The notes beneath the pieces were generated by a model that did not search any database, was not told the DNA's origin, and saw nothing but the letters and a program-made list of their open reading frames with translations. This document shows positions 23,965 to 33,246 of a DNA stretch of 64,000 bases, in pieces; position 1 is the stretch's first letter, and the number at the start of each line of letters is the position of its first letter. A program made the position numbers and the translations under genes. Location of the stretch: assembly GCA_038043245.1 (NCBI GenBank), contig JBBTCH010000003.1, positions 62,001-126,000 of the forward strand, read 5' to 3'. Source of the DNA: JACPFV01 sp038043245. Its GTDB lineage: Bacteria; Pseudomonadota; Gammaproteobacteria; Nevskiales; Nevskiaceae.

Positions 23965-24996
23965 CTACTGAACAAAGTCGGGATTGCAGGAATGACGCTT
24001 TTTCAGTTCGGCAACCCCCTTTTTCAATCGTGTTCTCCAGTTTGGGCCACGGCCCAAAGCATCGGTCCAGGCCTGTTTGAGTTCGGCCGGGTTCTCCGTC
24101 TGAAAGTAATCAATCAACGTCGCTGCCTGCAGTAAATCTTTCAGCGCTTTCACGCGCGCTCTTTGCGGCCGCTCGCCGTGCACGATGAGCTTGTGGATCG
24201 CGTAGCGCGCCGGCGAGGGCACGGTCACCAGGCAATATCTGCCGGATGGGTCCAGCACGACCAGTTGCGTCGGGTGCTCAAGCAGGTAGTCCAGGAACTT
24301 CAAAGGTTGGGCCGTGACCGCGAGCTGCGGAACTTCGATAGGCTCGTCCCGCCCACGTCCGAACGTCGTCAGAAAATCAACCTGAAAATCCGCTTCGCCT
24401 TTTAGAACGTAGGTCGCGCCTGCGCGGCCCTTGGCCGTCGGGATGGGCAGGAACCCGCTCTCAAAAGTAGAGAGCGCATCGTGCAGGTTGGTCTTGGGCG
24501 CGTCAGGCACGGCGATGGACAAGTTCTTGCCCGGGACGGCCAGATCAATGTCCATGGTCTTGTCGCCGCTGATCCATTGAACCCCGAGCAGGTTCGCGTA
24601 GCCGGCGAAGCAATGCGTGCCGACCAGGATTCCGCCCGCGCGAAAAAATCCGTATTCGTTGGCCTTGATCAGCAAGCGCAAATGCTTGGAGGGAAGCGTG
24701 GTGCCCCCGTACCCCGCGTAACCGCTGGCCAGCGCTGCGACGCTCGATATCTTTGGAGCGGCGCGCTTGGATTCCACCAGTGCACGCACACGCGGTTCAT
24801 CCGGCCCCACGTAGTGCTGAACGTAGCGGCTGCCCTGACGAAAATGAAAGTACCAATAGTCCCGGCCGCTGACCGCCCTTTTCTGAAAGTTGCCTTTCAA
24901 CAGGCCCGCGCTGCGCGTCAGGCTCTCCGCAGTCGCGGCGTCGAGCAATTGCGCATACGCGTTCTGCGCGGTCGTCGAGAGAGGTTGGTACTGCAC
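23965..24996 (-). CDS. Nucleotidyltransferase-fold protein (GSU2403/NTP_transf_8-like)
   Basis: A 343-aa cytoplasmic protein. The centre has a GTHCFAGYANLLGV stretch followed by DKTMDIDLAV, the G-S/T ... DxD pattern of minimal nucleotidyltransferases; the whole layout resembles the GSU2403 family (PF12281). Related folds include antitoxin or toxin enzymes that modify tRNA or proteins, but no partner gene is adjacent and the function is unknown. A GTG start is used and no clear ribosome site is seen; transcription may be nearly leaderless. A 24-bp palindrome lies 11-34 bp upstream. It interrupts the hydrolase cluster and looks like an accessory insertion. Confidence 0.7.
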   Translation of the reverse strand: MQYQPLSTTAQNAYAQLLDAATAESLTRSAGLLKGNFQKRAVSGRDYWYFHFRQGSRYVQHYVGPDEPRVRALVESKRAAPKISSVAALASGYAGYGGTTLPSKHLRLLIKANEYGFFRAGGILVGTHCFAGYANLLGVQWISGDKTMDIDLAVPGKNLSIAVPDAPKTNLHDALSTFESGFLPIPTAKGRAGATYVLKGEADFQVDFLTTFGRGRDEPIEVPQLAVTAQPLKFLDYLLEHPTQLVVLDPSGRYCLVTVPSPARYAIHKLIVHGERPQRARVKALKDLLQAATLIDYFQTENPAELKQAWTDALGRGPNWRTRLKKGVAELKKRHSCNPDFVQ

Positions 24997-25006
24997 GAAC
25001 CAATTG

Positions 25007-25030
25007 TATTACATTATTGTAAATGTAATA
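25007..25030. promoter_or_regulatory. 24-bp palindromic operator before the nucleotidyltransferase gene
   Basis: Arms TATTACATT and AATGTAATA are perfect inverted repeats around six bases (ATTGTA). The site overlaps AT-rich promoter-like sequence (TATATT, TACAAT on the minus strand) immediately upstream of the GTG at 24996, so a dimeric repressor, possibly autoregulatory, is likely. Confidence 0.6.
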
Positions 25031-25059
25031 TAACTTGACCTCGGCGGGTGGGTAAAAAA

Positions 25060-26586
25060 TCAGCCCCCGAGCATCGTGCCGGGGCCGAACCAGTCCACTG
25101 CGCCATCCAGAGATTTTTTGTCGGGATGCTCGGTCTGGTGTGGTTTTTCATCGATCAAAAAGATGTTGTCCTTGGCTGGGTCGTAGGCGTCCCATGCACT
25201 CAAGGCGCAGGTTGGCTTGCCGGTTTTGGCGAACGCGGCCCAGCAGTCGGTGAGTGCGTCGGCCATCGCCTGATCCTGCGCGCTCACAGCCTTGGCGCTC
25301 TTGGGCGTGATGCCGACGGTGTCGAACACGTAGGCGATCTCCGCCGCATGACCGGCACCGGGAACCTTGCCGCGATGACCGGAGGTGACGTACTCGAACT
25401 TGTACAGCCACGCCGACGATTGTTTGGCATGCGCAGCAGCCAGCCAGCGCGCCGGTGCGCCAAACACGATGTCGGTGAACATCAACGATTCGCGCGCTTC
25501 ACCGGTGGTTTCGCGGTTGGGATACCAGCTGGTGAACGGCGGAACGCGCGCCATGATCTTGCCCATGGCTCCGGGTCTGCGGATCTTCAACAGGCTGGCT
25601 TCCCAGTCGTTGCTGCCGATGATCATGGGAATTTTCGCGGCGCGGCCTTCGGCAAACGCTTTCGACGGGGCCTCGGTGGTGGTGACGCCGTCCTGAAACG
25701 GGCCGAAGCCGATGTCGGCGCTTTTGGCCAGCGCTTCGATCAATTGCGTGGGCTTCAGTGCACGCAGCGCGGCGGCATCCAGCGTGCCTTCGATGCCGGC
25801 GGCTTCGAGGTTCTTGGCGATCTTCTTCTTGAACTTTTCGGCTTTGGGCGGCTTGTTCCAGCCGCCACCCGATTGCACGATGGCCTGCTGGAACAATTTG
25901 TCGGCGGCCGGGCTGGCCATCAAATAGAGAATGTCAGCGCCGCCGGCGGATTCGCCAAACGCGGTGACTTTTTGCGGGTCGCCGCCAAACGCGGCGATGT
26001 TCTTCTGTACCCATTTCAGCGCGGCGATCTGATCCATCAGCGCGAAGTTGCCGCCTGCCCCATTGCCCTTATCGTCAGCGTCCAGTGCGTCGTGCGCGAA
26101 GAAGCCGAGATAGCCGAGGCGGTAGTTGATGGTGACGACGATGACCTCGCGCTGCGCCAAACGGCTGCCGTCATAGAACGGGATCGAGCTGGCGCCCATG
26201 CGATTGGCGCCACCATGGAGCCAGACCATCACCGGCAGCGGTTTGTCCGTTTTCACCGGCGCCCAGATGTTCAGGTTGAGGCAGTCCTCGCTCTGCAATT
26301 TCGGCGTCAGGCCGTACATCTTGTCGTCCGGCTGCGGGCAGGCCGGGCCGTATTCGCGCGCGTCGCGCGCGTCTTTCCAGGGGGTCACCGGTTGTGGCGC
26401 TTTCCAGCGCAAATCGCCAACGGGTGCGGCGGCATAGGGGACACCGCGGAACGAGCGCACGCCGTTGGCTTCAATGCCGGCGAGCGCGCCGGATTCGACG
26501 GCGACCGTTGCGGATGACTGCGCCTGCGCCGATGTCATCAGCAACAAGCCAAGCGCAATCGAGCAGCAAGATCTTTCAAAACGCAT
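25060..26586 (-). CDS. Type-B carboxylesterase, exported
   Basis: 508 aa with a signal peptide (SIALGLLLMTSAQA) and the carboxylesterase/cholinesterase family layout: early motif EDCLNLNIWAP, oxyanion hole HGGANRMGAS, nucleophile Ser213 in FGESAGG, then the late acid and His region (GHRGKVPGAGHAAEI). It hydrolyses ester bonds of small to medium substrates. The ATG at 26586 has GGAG eight bases upstream, better than the TTG 12 bp earlier. It follows the TonB receptor gene by 27 bp on the same strand, so surface uptake and hydrolysis are co-transcribed. Confidence 0.9.
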   Translation of the reverse strand: MRFERSCCSIALGLLLMTSAQAQSSATVAVESGALAGIEANGVRSFRGVPYAAAPVGDLRWKAPQPVTPWKDARDAREYGPACPQPDDKMYGLTPKLQSEDCLNLNIWAPVKTDKPLPVMVWLHGGANRMGASSIPFYDGSRLAQREVIVVTINYRLGYLGFFAHDALDADDKGNGAGGNFALMDQIAALKWVQKNIAAFGGDPQKVTAFGESAGGADILYLMASPAADKLFQQAIVQSGGGWNKPPKAEKFKKKIAKNLEAAGIEGTLDAAALRALKPTQLIEALAKSADIGFGPFQDGVTTTEAPSKAFAEGRAAKIPMIIGSNDWEASLLKIRRPGAMGKIMARVPPFTSWYPNRETTGEARESLMFTDIVFGAPARWLAAAHAKQSSAWLYKFEYVTSGHRGKVPGAGHAAEIAYVFDTVGITPKSAKAVSAQDQAMADALTDCWAAFAKTGKPTCALSAWDAYDPAKDNIFLIDEKPHQTEHPDKKSLDGAVDWFGPGTMLGG

Positions 26587-26613
26587 TTCACTCTCCAAAT
26601 GGCGTGCGGCAGC

Positions 26614-29193
26614 TTAAAACGTCTTGCGCAGCTCGAGGCTGATCATGCGGGGTGAGCCGGGGTAGCCGTTGAAGCTGCCAGGCATGGCACAGGCTCCCGA
26701 ACAGCTGGCCGGCGGTCGCGTGACGGCATTGAAAATGATCTGCCGGTAGGCTTGATCGGCGAGATTGGCGCCGGCGACCGCGAACTCGAAATCGCCGGGG
26801 AAGCGGAATCCCATGCGGCCGTTGAGCAGGGTATAAGCCTCTTGCGCCTTGCCCGGATCCAGATCCACGCCGGTGTTGACCTCGCTCTGGTAACGAGCCG
26901 AGATCGTGCTGAAAAAGGCCATGCCATGCGGCAGCGGTGCGCCGAAATTGGCACTCAACTGGCCGACCCAGACGGGTGAATTGGTTAACTGCTTGCCAAC
27001 CACCGCCAAGGGCGCGCCGCTGGGGGCGGTGAAGGCCACGCCCGGGCCATAGACGGCCTTGGTGTAGGTGAAATTGCCCTTGAATGAAAGGCCCTTGGCA
27101 ATGCGCAGGTCGCTTTCAAACTCAAGTCCCGAGGCATCCACCTGTTTGACGTTGGACACGGAAAAGGCGGTGCCGTCGAACGTATTGACCTGATAGTCCC
27201 TCAAGTCCATGAGGAAGTAGGTGGCACGGGTCTGCAGCGCGCCGCCGAACAGAGGGAAGCGTACGCCGGCTTCGTAGTTGTCAATGGTTTCCGGACGGAA
27301 CTGGAAAATGCCGCCGATGGTGGAAGGCGGGTTCAGGTTGATGCCGCCGGACTTGAAGCCCTGCGAGTAGCTGGCGTAGATATAGAGGCCAAAATCAAAG
27401 TTTTTGCCCAGCGCGAATGTGCCGGTGACGCGTTTGTCCTCGTACTTCGTCAGGTAGGGATCGGCGCCACACAAGGCGCGCAGGCTGTTGCTAGTGCGGG
27501 TTGCGTTGAGGCCGCCGATCGTCGCCACCTGGCCGGAAACCACGCCGAGCATGCTGTCGCCAGGAACCAAGGGAATGACATCGCAAGAAGGACTGTCGGA
27601 CGTCGCTTCGCCGCCGCCGATTTTTTCTTCGGTGAGATAGCGCAGGCCCACGGTCGCATCGAGTCCCCAGGGCAACCTGAACACGTTGTGGGTGAAGAGC
27701 GAGGCGCTGGTGCCGTCTTGATACGCCGTGACATTGTTGCCGGTGCCCTCCGGATAAAGCGGCAACTGCGTGCCCGGCGGCACCGGCGAGCCGAGCAAGA
27801 AGGAACCGCCGTCTTCTCCAAGAAGAGTCTGCGCCTGCGCGCCAATGGTTTCGTCGGAGTAGAACAGGCCGCCGAGCCAGTCCACATTCAGCCATTCGGT
27901 GAGCCCGAAAGCGCCTTGCAGAGTGAATTCGCCGGTGGTGATCTGGGTCTGCGCGTTGACATAGGGCTGGTAGGCAAAATCGATGTCGTTGAAATCACCG
28001 TCGCGCTTGTCGTCGGCGAAGCCAGTGGCGTGGTTGAGCAGTCCCTTGGCCTGGATGCCATAAAACGATTCGCCTGGATCCCAGTCGAGGATGGCGGTAT
28101 AGCTGTCTTCGCCCGCATTGGAAAAAGTGTCGGTGTAGTCAAAAGCCACTTTGTATCGCTCAACCGGATCGAACACGGTGCCGCCATGACGGCGAATCTC
28201 ATCGGCGGTCGTGGCGTTGTACTGGGTATAGGGCGCAACGCAGCACCGCTCGCGCTTGTCGTTGCGCTGGCCGATCAGGCGCAGCGAGATTGCATCGGTC
28301 GGCGTCAGCAACGCCTGCGCGCGCAGCGTGTAGCGATCACGGTCGTTGTAAGACTCGCCGTTGAAAATGTTGAGCACATAACCATCGCGCTGGTTGTACT
28401 GGCCGCTCAGACGCACGGCCAGCAGATCGTCAATCAGTGGTCCGCCGACGATGACGGTCGCCAACCGGTTGTTGAAGCTGCCCACGCCGATGCGCAGGTC
28501 CGCTTCCGGTGCAAACGAAGGCGCGCGCGTATGGATTGAGATGGCGCCGACGGTGGTGTTCTTGCCGAACAGCGTGCCCTGCGGGCCGCGCAGGACTTCC
28601 ACGCGTTCGATATCCACCAGGTCGGACAACACCAGCCCCGGCCGCGGCAGATAGACGCCGTCAACGAACGAGCCGACCGAGCTCTCGAAGCCAGCATTGC
28701 CTCCACCGGTGCCGATGCCGCGGATGCGGATGGTGGCGTTGGCCTCGCTGCCCGAGAACTGGATGTTGAGCGAGGGCGCGACTTGCAGCAGCGACTGCGT
28801 GTCGCGGATGACGTTGTTTTCCAGCGCCTCACCGCTGACTTCGGAGATCGCCATCGGGATCTTCATCAGGCTGGTCGCGCGTCGCGTGGCAGTGACGATG
28901 ACTTCCTCGAACTCGCCGGCCTGGGCCGGTTCGTCGGAAGCGGGCGGCAGTCCTTCGACGGGAACTTCAGACGGGGCAGCCGCCGCTTCAGGCGCAGCTT
29001 CAGTCGTTGCCGGTGTTTCTGTGGGGGGCGAGGCGGGCTCGGCAGCCGCAGGCGTCGGCTCTGCAGCAGGCGCGGAGTTCAAGCCGGGCAGGGCCTGTGA
29101 GGAAGAACTACTGGAACCCTGCGCCTGACCCACCGAGGTCAAGCCGGCACTCAATACGATGACCAGCATCAGCAATCCATGCATGTAACGCAT
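26614..29193 (-). CDS. TonB-dependent outer-membrane receptor
   Basis: 859 aa with a signal peptide, then a Pro/Ala/Glu/Thr-rich segment of about 65 residues (PAAEPTPAAAEPASPPTETP), a TonB box-plug junction (EEVIVTATRR), the plug (LLQVAPSLNIQFSG, IERVEVLRGPQGTLFGKNT) and a barrel ending ISLELRKTF. The plug resembles the large TonB-receptor group common in sphingomonads and other degraders, with broad small-molecule substrates rather than only siderophores. An AGGAG site precedes the ATG. It shares a 315-bp gap with the divergent GntR gene, and is likely to import products made by the surrounding hydrolases (inference). Confidence 0.9.
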   Translation of the reverse strand: MRYMHGLLMLVIVLSAGLTSVGQAQGSSSSSSQALPGLNSAPAAEPTPAAAEPASPPTETPATTEAAPEAAAAPSEVPVEGLPPASDEPAQAGEFEEVIVTATRRATSLMKIPMAISEVSGEALENNVIRDTQSLLQVAPSLNIQFSGSEANATIRIRGIGTGGGNAGFESSVGSFVDGVYLPRPGLVLSDLVDIERVEVLRGPQGTLFGKNTTVGAISIHTRAPSFAPEADLRIGVGSFNNRLATVIVGGPLIDDLLAVRLSGQYNQRDGYVLNIFNGESYNDRDRYTLRAQALLTPTDAISLRLIGQRNDKRERCCVAPYTQYNATTADEIRRHGGTVFDPVERYKVAFDYTDTFSNAGEDSYTAILDWDPGESFYGIQAKGLLNHATGFADDKRDGDFNDIDFAYQPYVNAQTQITTGEFTLQGAFGLTEWLNVDWLGGLFYSDETIGAQAQTLLGEDGGSFLLGSPVPPGTQLPLYPEGTGNNVTAYQDGTSASLFTHNVFRLPWGLDATVGLRYLTEEKIGGGEATSDSPSCDVIPLVPGDSMLGVVSGQVATIGGLNATRTSNSLRALCGADPYLTKYEDKRVTGTFALGKNFDFGLYIYASYSQGFKSGGINLNPPSTIGGIFQFRPETIDNYEAGVRFPLFGGALQTRATYFLMDLRDYQVNTFDGTAFSVSNVKQVDASGLEFESDLRIAKGLSFKGNFTYTKAVYGPGVAFTAPSGAPLAVVGKQLTNSPVWVGQLSANFGAPLPHGMAFFSTISARYQSEVNTGVDLDPGKAQEAYTLLNGRMGFRFPGDFEFAVAGANLADQAYRQIIFNAVTRPPASCSGACAMPGSFNGYPGSPRMISLELRKTF

Positions 29194-29508
29194 GTGTTCT
29201 CCTCGTCTGTCCGCACGGTGAAGCGATGGAATTATCTCGACACTATTTTTTTCAGATAATACACAAAAAATGCATCAGGGTGTCAACACGTTTTTCGTGC
29301 GTAAACACAATAGTTTTTATATTTACAAAAAAATCATTCAAAATCATATAGATAAATATACATATTCACTGTGATGTTAACCATGCGGATGTGAGTCGAT
29401 TCTTACGGCCTGTGGAATTGTCGACAAGATTGAGGCAATATGCCGGCAAAATAATCAGGCCTGCCGGGGTAGACCCGAGCGGCGCCAGAGCATCTTTGCG
29501 GAGGAGCG
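29194..29508. promoter_or_regulatory. Divergent AT-rich control region between receptor and GntR genes
   Basis: These 315 bp contain no gene. The left two thirds are very AT-rich compared with the surroundings. They include an exact regulon motif at 29304-29320 and a CACG-TTTTT-CGTG hairpin at 29287-29299. The right third carries the GntR leader, with GGAGGAG before the ATG. Promoters for both directions should lie here; none was assigned with confidence. Confidence 0.6.
29304..29320 (+). promoter_or_regulatory. Candidate operator, AACA-N5-GTTTTTAT motif (site 3)
   Basis: The plus strand reads AACACAATAGTTTTTAT. It lies 111 bp before the receptor start (minus strand) and 189 bp before the GntR start (plus strand), so one regulator could control both directions. 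Confidence 0.55.
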
Positions 29509-30270
29509 ATGGTCGAGAGTGCGTTGCCATCATCGAGTTTTGAGGAACCGACGGATCCGGTGACGGCACCGCGCGAGCCGCCGCTGGTGTTGCAGACCAT
29601 GCGCCGTCTGCTGCGCGACATTTTCGCCGGCGTCTATGGGCCCGGTGACCGCATCCGTGAAGTCGAAGTCTCAGAACGTTATGGCGTCAGTCGCGCGCCG
29701 GTGCGCGAGGCGCTGCGCGTGCTCGAGCAGGATGGCCTGATCGCGCTCACGCCCTGGCAGGGCGCGCGCGTCATCGACCCCAAACCTGCCGAGATGGCCG
29801 ATCTGCTCGATCTGCTCGGCGCGGTGTCCGGTGTCGTCGCCCGTCTCGTCGCGCGGCATGGAACTGCCGCGGATCTCAAGCGTCTGGCCGGTGACGTCAA
29901 GATCCTCGAACAGTACGGGCGCGAACGGCGCGACCCGATGGAACTGGTCGAGATCGCCTATCAGTTCGGTACGCACATGGGCCGCGCCTGCGGCAGCGAG
30001 CAGGCGGCGGCGACGTTCCGCCGCGTCGGTCGTCCCGCGTTCTGGCTGCACCGCTTTCTGGTTCCGGTGCCGAGCCGCTGGCATCAGCAGTCGGTCAATC
30101 GCCATCGGAAACTGCTCGAAGCCTTGCGTGCGCGTTCCGAAGACCGCAGCGAGAAAGCCGCGCGCCGGCTGGTGCAACTGACGCGCAATCTGGTGCTGAG
30201 TCATGCGCTGGCTGCGCAACGAGTCCCGCCCAAAAAACCATCGAAATCATCCAAAGGCAGATCCACATGA
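29509..30270 (+). CDS. GntR-family (FCD-type) transcriptional regulator
   Basis: 253 aa. An N-terminal winged helix-turn-helix (about residues 25-90) has the GntR pattern IFAGVYGPGDRIREVEVSER and YGVSRAPVREALRVLEQDGL. The C-terminal all-helical domain (about 95-235) is of the ligand-binding FCD kind, which senses organic acids or acyl compounds, though its metal-binding residues are not obvious. It is the first gene of a nine-gene operon and overlaps the biotin-carrier gene by an ATGA, so it is probably the local regulator. Its operator is not proven; the 17-bp motif is a candidate. Confidence 0.88.
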   Translation: MVESALPSSSFEEPTDPVTAPREPPLVLQTMRRLLRDIFAGVYGPGDRIREVEVSERYGVSRAPVREALRVLEQDGLIALTPWQGARVIDPKPAEMADLLDLLGAVSGVVARLVARHGTAADLKRLAGDVKILEQYGRERRDPMELVEIAYQFGTHMGRACGSEQAAATFRRVGRPAFWLHRFLVPVPSRWHQQSVNRHRKLLEALRARSEDRSEKAARRLVQLTRNLVLSHALAAQRVPPKKPSKSSKGRST

Positions 30271-30485
30271 GCGTCGAAAAACTCACATCGCCGGTGACCG
30301 GCGTCGTCTGGAAGGCAATGGCACAACCCGGCGCGACGCTGGAAGAAGGCGCCACCGTGCTGCTGATCGAATCCATGAAGATGGAGATCCCGGTGGACAT
30401 GCCACGCGCCGGGCGCCTGACTGAATTGCTGGTCAAGGAGGGCGATACCGTGAGCGAAGGTCAACCGGTGGCGGAAATCGAATGA
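30267..30485 (+). CDS. Stand-alone biotin carrier (biotinyl/lipoyl domain) protein
   Basis: The 72-aa protein is a single biotinyl domain with the biotinylation site ESMKMEIP (Lys38) and a Gly-rich turn (EGDTVSEGQPVAEIE). It carries carboxybiotin between active sites. Starts and stops overlap by ATGA on both sides. No biotin carboxylase gene is present in the window, so the carboxyl source is open: either a carboxylase encoded elsewhere or transfer between two acyl-CoAs by the two adjacent carboxyltransferases. Confidence 0.92.
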   Translation: MSVEKLTSPVTGVVWKAMAQPGATLEEGATVLLIESMKMEIPVDMPRAGRLTELLVKEGDTVSEGQPVAEIE

Positions 30486-32041
30486 CCAAGAATCCTCCGA
30501 GTGAACTGGAGCTGCGCCGCGCGGCCGCGCGCGCCATGGGCGGCGAGGAGGCGGTCGCCAAATGGCATGCCAAGGGTCGCTTGACCGCGCGCGAACGCAT
30601 CGCAACTTTCCTCGACCCGGACTCGTTCCAGGAATTCGGCATGATCGCCGGCAAGGGCAGTTATGCCGCCGATGGCACGCTGAAAAGTTTCACGCCGTCG
30701 AATTGCGTGATGGGCCGCGGCGAGACCGAAAAACGTCCGCTGATGGTGGTCGCCGACGATTTCACTTTGCGCGGCGGTTCGTCCGAATCCTCGGTCGCGG
30801 AAAAATGGATCTACGGCGAGCGCATGGCGCATGAGTTCCGCATGCCGCTGGTGCGCTTCGTGGATTCGGTCGGCGGCAGCGTCAAGATTCTTGAACAATC
30901 CGGCCGCACCAAGATCCCGGGTTATACGCTGTGGCCTGGCACCGCGATGATGGGCGCGATCCCGGTGACCAGCATCGCTTTCGGCGCTTGCGTCGGTCTC
31001 GGTGCGGTACGCGTCATCGGCGCGCATTTTTCGGTGATGGTGAAGGATCAGGCGCAGGTGTTCGCGGCCGGGCCGCCCGTGGTCAAGCAGGGGTTGGGTC
31101 ACGACGTCAGCAAGGAAGATCTCGGCGGCTATGAGCTGTGCACCCAGGTCAGCGGTGTCGTCAACAACGTCGCTGAAGACGAGAAAGACGCCTTGCAGCA
31201 GGTGCGCCGTTTCCTGTCTTACCTGCCGACCAGCGCCTGGGAACTGCCGCCACGACTTACGTCCACCGACGATCCACGGCGTCGCGACCTGAAACTCAAC
31301 GACGCGATCCCTGCCGACCGCCGCAAACCATTCAAGGCGCGTGGCATCGCAGAATCCATCTGCGATCAGGGGTCGCTGTTCGAGATATCGCCGAAGTTCG
31401 GCGCTTCGCTGCGCACCTATCTGGCGCGGCTGGATGGTTATGCAGTCGGACTGATGATCAACGACCCGATGGTCATGGGCGGCGCGCTGACGCATGCCGC
31501 TGCGCAGAAGATGGAGCGCTTCGTCGATCTGTGCGACAGCTTCCATCTGCCGCTCGTCTATCTGGTGGATCAGCCGGGCGTGATGATCGGCCTTGAAGCC
31601 GAGCGCGCAGGCACGCTGGTCGCCGCCGCCAAAGCCGGCGCCGCCATCGAGCAGGCCACGGTTCCATGGGTCAGCGTGATCATGCGCCGCGCGTTCGGCG
31701 TTGCCGGCTCCATGCAGGGTCCGTGGAATGGGCCCAGTGGCACTTCGCTGAATCACAAATTCGCCTGGCCGACGGCGCGCTGGGGCTCGATCCCGATCGA
31801 AGGCGGCGTCGCCGCTGCCTACAAACGCGAGATCGAAGCGGCACCGGATCCGGATGCGCACCGTGTCGAGCTGGAGCAGTACTACCATCGGCTGGCTTCG
31901 CCGTTCCGCACGGCAGAGGCATTTGGCGTCGTTGACATCATCGAGCCGGCCGAGACGCGCGCGTTGTTGTGCCGCTGGGTGCGCGACGCCGTGCGGCTGT
32001 TGCCTTCGCAACTCGGACCCAAGCGGAGAACATTGCGATGA
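30482..32041 (+). CDS. Acyl-CoA carboxyltransferase beta subunit (CT1)
   Basis: 519 aa with both crotonase-like halves of the propionyl-/methylcrotonyl-CoA carboxyltransferase family: GRLTARERIATFLDPDSF, VADDFTLRGGSS, the first CoA-site region VDSVGGSV and a later MINDPMVMGGALTHAAAQKM and VYLVDQPGVMIGLEAE. It moves a carboxyl group between biotin and an acyl-CoA. The acyl specificity cannot be read by eye. It is not a recent duplicate of CT2 (33243), with which it shares only family-level similarity. Confidence 0.88.
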   Translation: MTKNPPSELELRRAAARAMGGEEAVAKWHAKGRLTARERIATFLDPDSFQEFGMIAGKGSYAADGTLKSFTPSNCVMGRGETEKRPLMVVADDFTLRGGSSESSVAEKWIYGERMAHEFRMPLVRFVDSVGGSVKILEQSGRTKIPGYTLWPGTAMMGAIPVTSIAFGACVGLGAVRVIGAHFSVMVKDQAQVFAAGPPVVKQGLGHDVSKEDLGGYELCTQVSGVVNNVAEDEKDALQQVRRFLSYLPTSAWELPPRLTSTDDPRRRDLKLNDAIPADRRKPFKARGIAESICDQGSLFEISPKFGASLRTYLARLDGYAVGLMINDPMVMGGALTHAAAQKMERFVDLCDSFHLPLVYLVDQPGVMIGLEAERAGTLVAAAKAGAAIEQATVPWVSVIMRRAFGVAGSMQGPWNGPSGTSLNHKFAWPTARWGSIPIEGGVAAAYKREIEAAPDPDAHRVELEQYYHRLASPFRTAEAFGVVDIIEPAETRALLCRWVRDAVRLLPSQLGPKRRTLR

Positions 32042-33246
32042 GCGAGGCGAGTCATGGCCCGCTCAGCGGTTATCGCGTGCTGGAGTTGTGCAGCACCATC
32101 GCCGGTCCGGCCGCAACGCGTCTGCTCGCGGATTTTGGCGCCGAAGTGATCAAGGTCGAGCCGCCCGAGGGCGATTCGGTGCGCAAGCTCGGCGTGCCGG
32201 ATCAGGGCGTGGCGCTGTATGCGGCTTCGATCCTGCGCAACAAGCGCACGGTCTCGATCGACCTGAAAACGCCGCGCGGTGTTGAACTCGTCAGAGAATT
32301 GTCCACGCACTGCGATCTGGTGGTGGAGAACTTCCGCCCCGGCACGCTGGAGCGACTGGGCCTTGGTTACGACGTGTTGACGAAAAACAACCCCAAGCTG
32401 GTGATGCTGCGCATCAGCGGCTACGGTCAGACCGGCCCGAATCGAGAAAAGGCTGGTTACGGCGCGATCTGCGAAGCCTTTGGCGGCATCCGCGAAATGA
32501 TCGGCGAGCCCGGCCTGCCGCCGCCGCGCGTCGCCGTGCCAGTGACGGATTACCTGTCGGCGGCCTACGCGGCGTTCGGCGCGACCATGGCGCTGATGGA
32601 AGCCAGGCGCAGCGGCCGTGGGCAGGTGGTGGATGTCGCGCTCTACGAAACCGCGTTCACCATGATGGAAGCCAGCGTGCCGGGCTACGACCGTTTCAAA
32701 TATGTGCCGACGCGCGAAGGTTCGCGCCTGCCGTACATGGCGCCGAACAATCTGTACAAATCCAGGGATGGTGTTTACGTCCTCATCGCCGCCAACAACG
32801 ACGCCACCTTCAAGCGTCTGGGCGAAGTCATCGGTGCAGCGGATTGGATGCAGCGGTATCCGACGATTGCTTCGCGCTGGGAAAAAGTGGACGCGCTCGA
32901 TGCCGAGATCAGCAAGTGGGTCGGCCGCCACAGTGCACTGGATGCCGAACAGAAACTCGACGCCGGCGGCGTGCCGACCTCGCGCGTCTACACGCTGGCC
33001 GACATCTATCGCGATCCGCACTATCAGGCGCGCGAGATGCTGCCGAAAGTACCGCATCCGGTGCTCGGCTCACTGACCCAGATGGGCATCGTGCCCAAGT
33101 TGTCTGAGACCCCCGGCGGTGTGCGCTGGGCGGGTCGTGAAGCCGGCGCCGATACCCGCGCAGTGCTTGCCGAATATCTGAAATTGTCTTCGGAGCAACT
33201 GGATCAGCTCGAAGCCGACAAAACCATCCGGACGGCTAAGCCATGA
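32038..33246 (+). CDS. CaiB/BaiF family (class III) CoA-transferase
   Basis: 402 aa: the N terminus has GYRVLELCSTIAGPAATRLL and FGAEVIKVEPPEGDSVR, then VENFRPGTLERLGLGYD, and Asp171 in PVTDYLSAAYAAFG, corresponding to the catalytic Asp that forms an acyl anhydride in formyl-CoA transferase. It would activate an organic acid by taking CoA from another acyl-CoA such as succinyl-CoA. The ATG at 32038 overlaps the CT1 stop; GGAGA lies upstream. Its place between two carboxyltransferases suggests its product is their substrate. Confidence 0.9.
   Translation: MSEASHGPLSGYRVLELCSTIAGPAATRLLADFGAEVIKVEPPEGDSVRKLGVPDQGVALYAASILRNKRTVSIDLKTPRGVELVRELSTHCDLVVENFRPGTLERLGLGYDVLTKNNPKLVMLRISGYGQTGPNREKAGYGAICEAFGGIREMIGEPGLPPPRVAVPVTDYLSAAYAAFGATMALMEARRSGRGQVVDVALYETAFTMMEASVPGYDRFKYVPTREGSRLPYMAPNNLYKSRDGVYVLIAANNDATFKRLGEVIGAADWMQRYPTIASRWEKVDALDAEISKWVGRHSALDAEQKLDAGGVPTSRVYTLADIYRDPHYQAREMLPKVPHPVLGSLTQMGIVPKLSETPGGVRWAGREAGADTRAVLAEYLKLSSEQLDQLEADKTIRTAKP

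Noticed and set aside
25048..26517. 489-aa plus-strand frame opposite the carboxylesterase
   Set aside because: The esterase frame holds the FGESAGG motif and a signal peptide; the reverse has neither start signal nor domain.
30461..32011. 516-aa minus-strand frame opposite CT1
   Set aside because: CT1 is a well-defined carboxyltransferase in a coupled operon; the reverse frame is a compositional shadow.
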